In this document: positions 1 through 3,900 of the stretch, piece by piece
How the letters are laid out: each line of letters starts with the position of its first letter
How positions within the stretch are numbered: position 1 is the stretch's first letter
Assembly: GCA_020722685.1 (NCBI GenBank)
Contig: DYKH01000234.1
Span: forward strand, 1 to 7,103
Source of the DNA: Caldithrix sp.
Lineage (GTDB): Bacteria; KSB1; UBA2214; DYKH01
Length of the DNA stretch: 7,103 nt
Direction of reading: 5' to 3'
The notes under the pieces: model-generated
What the model was told of the DNA's origin: nothing
Seen by the model: only the letters and a program-made list of their open reading frames with translations
The model's database searches: none
Made by a program: the position numbers and the translations under genes

Positions 1-1768
1 TGCCGGCCATGTCGAACAGGCCTTCCGGCGTCATGCCAAGCGGATGAGATCCGACCGCTGTGGTTTTGCCGATTTTTGATTCAGAGTAATTAGCCCGCGC
101 TGGAGTCGGCTCCTCATTGCCCCAGGGGAATTTTCTTCTTCCACCCCCGCTGGCGGCAAATTCCCATTCGGCTTCCGTCGGCAGGCGGTAATTGTCACCG
201 CTTTTCTCGCTCAGCCAACGGCAATACTGTACCGCTTCTTCCCAAGAGACATCGACTGCCGGCTGATCGTCCTGGTCCGAATATCGATTACGCTGCTGGC
301 GATGATTAGGATCAAATTCCTCATATTCCCGATTCGTCACCGGATAGATGCACATGGCAAATGGCTTTACTTCACAGGTTTTTCCTGTTCCACCTGATTG
401 AAACGACCCTCCCTCAAAGGATACAAAAGAACATGGAAGCCCAATTGCTTTGCCATTCAGGCCCTCATAGATAAAACGTCTTATCTGATCGGTCCATACT
501 TTTGCAGGTGCATTCACGGCCTGCTCGTCATGGGCTATTATTCTTTGCGCAAACAGAAATTCCATAATCGAACGATGGGCGAATTTGTAATTACCTTCAG
601 CATCGCGATTGAGCAAGGAGCGTCCGGTTAATTGCCAGGTTTCCAAAGGAATGTCAAACTGTTTTGCCAGAGGATCGATTTCGTGAAAAGGAATGCGCTC
701 GCCGCCACGTTGCCCGCTTTTCATAAAAAGGTCGATAGCTAATAGATTCGAGAAATTTTGTAGGGATTCTTTATCAGGCACCCTTGTACGCTCCCGCTCC
801 AGCCAGGCATCGACCATTTCCGCGTAAATCTGAAAGCAATTCTTCACCTCTTTGCCGGATTTAATCAGATCATCCACATAGGTGAGCAGCATGGGGCGCA
901 CGGCCAGGTTTGGGATTTTGTCCACAATCGCTCGGGCCTGTTTCCGCCGCTGCGAGTGCCAGATGGGGAAACGGCGTTTTATATAGGCCTGCACTTGGTC
1001 ATCGCTAAAGGGCGAAAGATAAATTTTGTAGAAGGTGAACTGCGGTCCCTCGCCGGCTTGGCGCGGGCCAACTTTAATGATGCCGGTCTCCAGCGGAATT
1101 TCCTCATCACGCGGGAAGAATTGTGTTCGGCAGGTGATGAGGACGCGCTGATAATTTCTCGTCAAAGCCATGATCTCTGCAAGGCGCTTGCTGTGATTGC
1201 GGATGGCTTCAGCGTCCTCATCAAAGGCATCCAGAAGCAGGACAGTCCTTTCGGGCGAAGCAATCTTGGCTAGCTTTTGTTCCAGACCTGGGGCTGACAA
1301 TGGGATCAAAGCCATATCGAAAGGCTTGCGCCAATGCCGTAAATGGTGGGCGAAAAAATTCAACATAAAGGATGTCTTGCCCATACCGGAATCCGCCAAC
1401 AGTATGAAATGCTTATGCACGGTATCTTGCCTAATCAATCTATTCATGATGGAGCGAAGATGGTTGCGCACCGCCACGGTTTGTCTGGCTTCATCGCTCT
1501 GCGCCGGGTCCACGCTTTGGCATTCCGGCCAGATATAGTATCGGGTGCCGTTGGCGATTTCCAGTTTGGTATAGTCCGGCAAACGTTTTTGCAGGTTGCG
1601 GCGGTCACGCATGCGATTGATGAAGCGAGTAATCTTATGGCGTCCTAACCAAGAGAATATTCCGCCTAATATAATCAGAGTTTCTTTAAGGTGTTTGTCG
1701 AATACCCACACAATGATCGCTCGTGTCTCCGGCGGCAGATCGTGCCAGATTTTGAGAATCCCTTCCAT
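1..1768 (-). CDS. NACHT NTPase with C-terminal FGE-sulfatase domain (VP2), 3' end cut by window edge
   Basis: The frame is open for 589 codons from ATG 1768 to the left edge, with no stop. Seen: residues 1-45 are rich in hydrophobics (two stretches near 18-23 and 31-41), a possible membrane-associated helix. A P-loop ADSGMGKT lies at 125-132 (the usual first Gly is Ala), Walker B LLLDAFDE at 177-184, ITCRT at 211-215 in the NACHT sensor position, and the post-NACHT motif FAHRSIMEFLFA at 396-407. An FGE-sulfatase domain starts near 444, with YPVTNREY (475-482), RLPTEAEWEFAA (528-539), PWGNEEP (548-554) and FDMAG (585-589). The start is set by AGGAG (1782-1778) 9 nt upstream; it lies 2 nt after the RT stop, so translation is probably coupled. 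By comparison with VP1, about 75-80 residues, including any variable region, lie outside the window. Inferred role: an ATP-dependent sensor and probable second DGR target. Family assignment is firm; the target role is unproven here. Confidence 0.88.
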   Translation of the reverse strand, partial: MEGILKIWHDLPPETRAIIVWVFDKHLKETLIILGGIFSWLGRHKITRFINRMRDRRNLQKRLPDYTKLEIANGTRYYIWPECQSVDPAQSDEARQTVAVRNHLRSIMNRLIRQDTVHKHFILLADSGMGKTSFMLNFFAHHLRHWRKPFDMALIPLSAPGLEQKLAKIASPERTVLLLDAFDEDAEAIRNHSKRLAEIMALTRNYQRVLITCRTQFFPRDEEIPLETGIIKVGPRQAGEGPQFTFYKIYLSPFSDDQVQAYIKRRFPIWHSQRRKQARAIVDKIPNLAVRPMLLTYVDDLIKSGKEVKNCFQIYAEMVDAWLERERTRVPDKESLQNFSNLLAIDLFMKSGQRGGERIPFHEIDPLAKQFDIPLETWQLTGRSLLNRDAEGNYKFAHRSIMEFLFAQRIIAHDEQAVNAPAKVWTDQIRRFIYEGLNGKAIGLPCSFVSFEGGSFQSGGTGKTCEVKPFAMCIYPVTNREYEEFDPNHRQQRNRYSDQDDQPAVDVSWEEAVQYCRWLSEKSGDNYRLPTEAEWEFAASGGGRRKFPWGNEEPTPARANYSESKIGKTTAVGSHPLGMTPEGLFDMAG

Positions 1769-1770
1769 GA

Positions 1771-2829
1771 TCATTCTCTCCTGAATCGGATTTTTCGCAT
1801 TAGCTCTCGCCGCAGGGCATAGGTATTGGCCTGCTTGGCGTGTCCTAACCAGCTTTGCAAGGATTGATTAATTTCCGCCAACGAGATTTCATGGCCGGCG
1901 TACTGCTGCTGGAATTTTTTCATTCGTCGCACAAAGCGACGGACATTGCTTTTGGGCAGCAAGCGACGATCAGGATAGATGACTTGACCGAGGAATTTTA
2001 GGCCGCAGCTCGTTGGGCGGATGTGCCTTTTATGCGGGTGCATTTTAAGCCGAAATGTTTCCAGATACATTTCCATCCTTTTTCTGACGTTGCACAAATG
2101 CTCCTTGTCAGAATCCACCACCACCAAGTCATCGACATAACGGGCATAGAAGCGACATTTGAGCTTCTCTTTGACGAAATGGTCAAAGTCATTCAGGTAG
2201 ATGTTGGCAAAATATTGGGAAGTCAGATTCCCAATGGGCAAACCTTTGCGCCGCTCGATGGGGGTAAAAAGATCATCGCCCGGAAAATAGTCCAACACCC
2301 ATTCCTGTGGATTGCTGTGGTCGATAATGAGATCAATAAGCCGCAACACATGAGGGTCCTTAATCTTTCGTCGAATGATGCTCTTGAGAATCTGATGATC
2401 TATAGAGGCAAAGTATTTACGGATGTCGCAATGCAAGACGTAGCGATGCAGCCGCATGGCGTTTTGTACGGCGCGAATCGCGCGATGGGTGCCTTTCCCA
2501 ACTTGGTTGGCATAAGACTGTTGGATAAAAGTAGCTTCGAAAACGGGCGCTATCGTATTCATCAAGCAGTGATGAACAATGCGGTCGGCGAATGGCGCTG
2601 CGGAGATCATGCGCTTTTTCGGCTCATAGACAAAAAATGTTAGGTAAGGGCCAGGGCTGTACGTTTGACTTCTTAAGGATTCCTGCAAGGTAAGAAGATT
2701 ATGCTCCAAATTCTGGGTGAATTGCAGCACGCAAGGCTGGTAGCCTTTGCCCAGAGCGGCTTTGTGGAACGCATTGAGCAAATTTTCAAAAGAAATGAGC
2801 TGCTGCCAAAGATTGCTAAAACGTTTCAT
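1771..2829 (-). CDS. DGR reverse transcriptase
   Basis: RNA-dependent DNA polymerase of the diversity-generating retroelement class, 352 aa from ATG 2829, a typical size for the family. Seen: an N-terminus MKRFSNLW followed by [16 protein letters not shown], the usual start of DGR RTs; the motif A region [11 protein letters not shown] with catalytic Asp at 135; [10 protein letters not shown] at 196-205, where DGR RTs have xGxxxSQ; the active site YVDD at 231-234; and GLKFLG at 276-281. No domain follows the thumb region, as expected for a DGR RT. Known for the family: it works with Avd and TR-containing RNA to make cDNA with random bases at template adenines. An in-frame GTG at 2907 would add 26 residues without family character, and neither start has a strong ribosome binding site, so ATG 2829 is chosen on homology. 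VP2 follows after 2 nt. No frameshift or lost catalytic residue is visible. Confidence 0.96.
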   Translation of the reverse strand: MKRFSNLWQQLISFENLLNAFHKAALGKGYQPCVLQFTQNLEHNLLTLQESLRSQTYSPGPYLTFFVYEPKKRMISAAPFADRIVHHCLMNTIAPVFEATFIQQSYANQVGKGTHRAIRAVQNAMRLHRYVLHCDIRKYFASIDHQILKSIIRRKIKDPHVLRLIDLIIDHSNPQEWVLDYFPGDDLFTPIERRKGLPIGNLTSQYFANIYLNDFDHFVKEKLKCRFYARYVDDLVVVDSDKEHLCNVRKRMEMYLETFRLKMHPHKRHIRPTSCGLKFLGQVIYPDRRLLPKSNVRRFVRRMKKFQQQYAGHEISLAEINQSLQSWLGHAKQANTYALRRELMRKIRFRRE

Positions 2830-3019
2830 AACCGATGGACAAAATAATAGGAAAAGCGGAGGCGGCATCTTTTTGGAACCGTTGCGGCCTACCAAAGCTG
2901 CCGCCACCTCTGTTGTTTGAGCTTCATCCCGTTAGTGGGAATCGCTGCCGGAGGAAGCCTGTCTTGATCATTATGGTTCAGCAGTCCGTGAACGGCTGAC
3001 ATCAATTCAAAATTGCGAC
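2830..3019 (-). other. TR-RT spacer
   Basis: 190 bp between the TR 3' end and the RT start. No coding region is convincing. It contains a small hairpin (2982-2998) and a 16-bp sequence (2916-2931) that recurs with one mismatch at the other TR boundary (3152-3167). In characterised DGRs the RNA just 3' of the TR is needed for priming cDNA synthesis, so this stretch is the natural candidate for that role. That role is inferred. Confidence 0.5.
2982..2998 (-). other. Hairpin 3' of TR
   Basis: The minus strand reads CAGCCGTTCACGGACTG. CAGCCG pairs with CGG and CTG across a TTCA loop, leaving one bulged A: 6 bp of stem. It starts 22 nt after the TR end. It may be part of the structured spacer of the DGR RNA. 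Stems this short also occur by chance. Confidence 0.35.
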
Positions 3020-3152
3020 CAAGATTGGACGCCGCGCACAACCCGAAAACCAAGATTGTTGTTGCGATTCTGTGGCTCGTTCCTGTTGCGATTAGCACAA
3101 CGCAGATTGTTCGGGTTATTGTTGAACGAACCGCCCCGAACCACGCGGCCAT
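3020..3152 (-). repeat. DGR template repeat (TR)
   Basis: 133-bp non-coding template between avd and RT, gap-free against VR 3899-4031 with 25 mismatches. Read in the VP1 frame it gives RVVRGGSF, then an Asn-rich block with twelve AAC/AAT codons (7 AAC, 5 AAT), then LGFRVVRGV. Such adenine-rich codons at positions meant to vary are the hallmark of a TR. The 3' part (3027-3056, rich in GC) is identical to the VR and would contain the IMH-equivalent stretch. The TR has TGG where VP1 has its TGA stop, so homology ends at the gene end. Its RNA is the information donor; the 5' end of that RNA is not determined here. Confidence 0.97.
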
Positions 3153-3171
3153 TTGAGCTTCACCCCGCTTC

Positions 3172-3189
3172 TTTCCATTATAATGGAAA
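3172..3189 (-). promoter_or_regulatory. 18-bp perfect palindrome containing TATAAT, candidate TR promoter
   Basis: TTTCCATTATAATGGAAA is its own reverse complement, so a consensus -10 hexamer is present on both strands (minus strand 3182-3177). On the minus strand a transcript would begin near 3170, just before the TR at 3152. The -35 match at 17 bp spacing is poor (CTGAAC, 3 of 6). It could instead be an operator for a dimeric regulator or part of a terminator tail. Tentative. Confidence 0.3.
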
Positions 3190-3193
3190 AAAG

Positions 3194-3257
3194 GTAACAG
3201 TTCAGCCCCTGTCAAAAACGAATGTCATTCGACCGAAGGGAGGAATCTTTTACAGCG
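3194..3257 (+). repeat. Dispersed intergenic repeat, copy A (diverged)
   Basis: It shares GTAACAGTTCAG with copies B and C, then has TGTCATTCGACCGAAGGG followed by AGGAATCT, a variant of the TGTCATTTCGAGCGGAGCG core. Same orientation as copy C, opposite to copy B. Repeats of this kind are common intergenic elements in some environmental bacteria; their function is unknown. The ends are approximate. Confidence 0.6.
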
Positions 3258-3283
3258 GGAACTTGGACATTTAGCAGATAGTT

Positions 3284-3337
3284 CGCTATACAGATTTCTC
3301 GCTCCGCTCGAAATGACAACGGACCTGAACTGTTACG
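3284..3337 (-). repeat. Dispersed intergenic repeat, copy B
   Basis: 54 bp that are the exact reverse complement of 7050-7103. The core is TCATTTCGAGCGGAGCGAGA, an imperfect hairpin (ATTTC pairing with GAAAT), with GTAACAGTTCAG at one end. It faces copy A at 26 bp distance. Confidence 0.85.
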
Positions 3338-3360
3338 AAAAAAGTTCTTTATACATTATG

Positions 3361-3503
3361 CTGCTGTTGAAAAAGTCTACTTGTTAGCGTTCCGGAGGTT
3401 GTACTACAAAAAGCTCTACTTCGATAATTCATTGAGAAATCTCCAAGGAAGCTGAGTAATAACGAACCTCCGGAACGCTTGCTCTCTACTTTGTCAACAG
3501 AAT
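3361..3503. mobile_element. MITE-like inverted-repeat element
   Basis: The arms are 3364-3400 and 3465-3500. Inner blocks AGCGTTCCGGAGGTT (3386-3400) and AACCTCCGGAACGCT (3465-3479) pair perfectly over 15 bp; outer ends CTGTTGA and TCAACAG pair over 7 bp, with AAAGT/ACTTT between. The loop is 64 nt with no gene. The 7-mer CATTATG lies directly outside both ends (3354-3360 and 3504-3510), as expected for a target site duplication. The element begins 2 nt beyond the avd stop codon on the minus strand. It could alternatively be a plain hairpin acting in termination or RNA stability. Confidence 0.45.
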
Positions 3504-3505
3504 CA

Positions 3506-3850
3506 TTATGTCTCGGCGGATTGGCTCTTAATCCAGCCTCCCAACATCTTACCGATCTCTTCTAATTGCTTGATGGCAAATTCATAGGAGGAGGTTGAGA
3601 TAAAAGCGAGATCATGACTGAAACGCATGTATATCTTCAGCGTCATCAATTCCTCATCCGCCAGCCGCAGCAATGGCATCTTTTGGCGACGCTGATTGGC
3701 GATGCTGATCTGCCGAATAAAGTCTAAAATGGAATTCTCCATTTTAACCGCAATACTAAAACGATGGCTCTTGGGAAACTTGTAGGTGTGCTGAAATAGC
3801 CATTTGGAAAAATCGTAAGATTTTTTAAAAATAATCAGGTCCTGGAGCAT
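3506..3850 (-). CDS. avd: DGR accessory variability determinant, four-helix bundle protein (Avd)
   Basis: 114 aa, a typical Avd length, with no signal peptide or membrane segment. Seen: a helical, mostly charged sequence beginning MLQDLIIFKKSYDFSKWLF, the common opening of the Avd/S23-like four-helix bundle family, then FPKSHRFSIAVKMENSILDF and a final helix ending MLGGWIKS. Known for the family: Avd forms a basic pentameric barrel that binds the RT and TR RNA and is needed for mutagenic homing. The ATG at 3850 has AAGGAAG (3865-3859) 8 nt upstream. It begins 47 nt after VP1 and so is likely in the same transcript. The stop codon lies inside the CATTATG copy that borders the MITE-like element. 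The position between the variable protein and the TR is the classic DGR order, which excludes a ribosomal intervening-sequence protein. Confidence 0.93.
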   Translation of the reverse strand: MLQDLIIFKKSYDFSKWLFQHTYKFPKSHRFSIAVKMENSILDFIRQISIANQRRQKMPLLRLADEELMTLKIYMRFSHDLAFISTSSYEFAIKQLEEIGKMLGGWIKSQSAET

Positions 3851-3866
3851 AAAAAATTCTTCCTTT

Positions 3867-3900
3867 CAGATATTCAGATGGACAGATAACCAGATATTCA
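3867..3900. repeat. 10-bp direct repeat just after VR
   Basis: CAGATATTCA occurs at 3867-3876 and 3891-3900, 24 bp apart. The second copy overlaps the VP1 stop and the edge of the VR. No stable hairpin is visible here, unlike the hairpins found downstream of the VR in some DGRs. Significance unknown. Confidence 0.4.

Larger units (their letters stand above)
3187..3337 (-). terminator. Possible long stem-loop with T-tract upstream of TR
   Basis: Two facing copies of a dispersed repeat (3194-3257 and 3284-3337) can fold into a long imperfect stem. The outer 12 bp are perfect (3194-3205 with 3325-3336), and inner blocks such as 3223-3229 with 3312-3318 also pair. On the minus strand the stem is followed after two C by six T (3192-3187), as in an intrinsic terminator. 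The stem is much longer than usual, so termination here is a guess. Confidence 0.3.

Noticed and set aside
398..1648. Several plus-strand open frames of 77-113 aa
   Set aside because: Antisense to VP2, which is continuously open and shows NACHT and FGE motifs in order.
2023..2643. 206-aa plus-strand open frame
   Set aside because: It lies wholly opposite the RT, whose catalytic motifs are intact; its sequence has no family character.
2830..2907. GTG start giving a 378-aa RT
   Set aside because: The added 26 residues are proline- and leucine-rich without family likeness; DGR RTs usually begin near MKR, as at 2829.
2889..3215. 108-aa minus-strand open frame across the TR
   Set aside because: It runs through the TR in a frame other than that of VP1, ignores its codon pattern and has no recognisable domain; the TR is best seen as non-coding.
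3187..3510. CRISPR array or tRNA in the repeat-rich avd-TR gap
   Set aside because: Repeats are inverted, differ in length and have no regular spacing; no cloverleaf can be made out.
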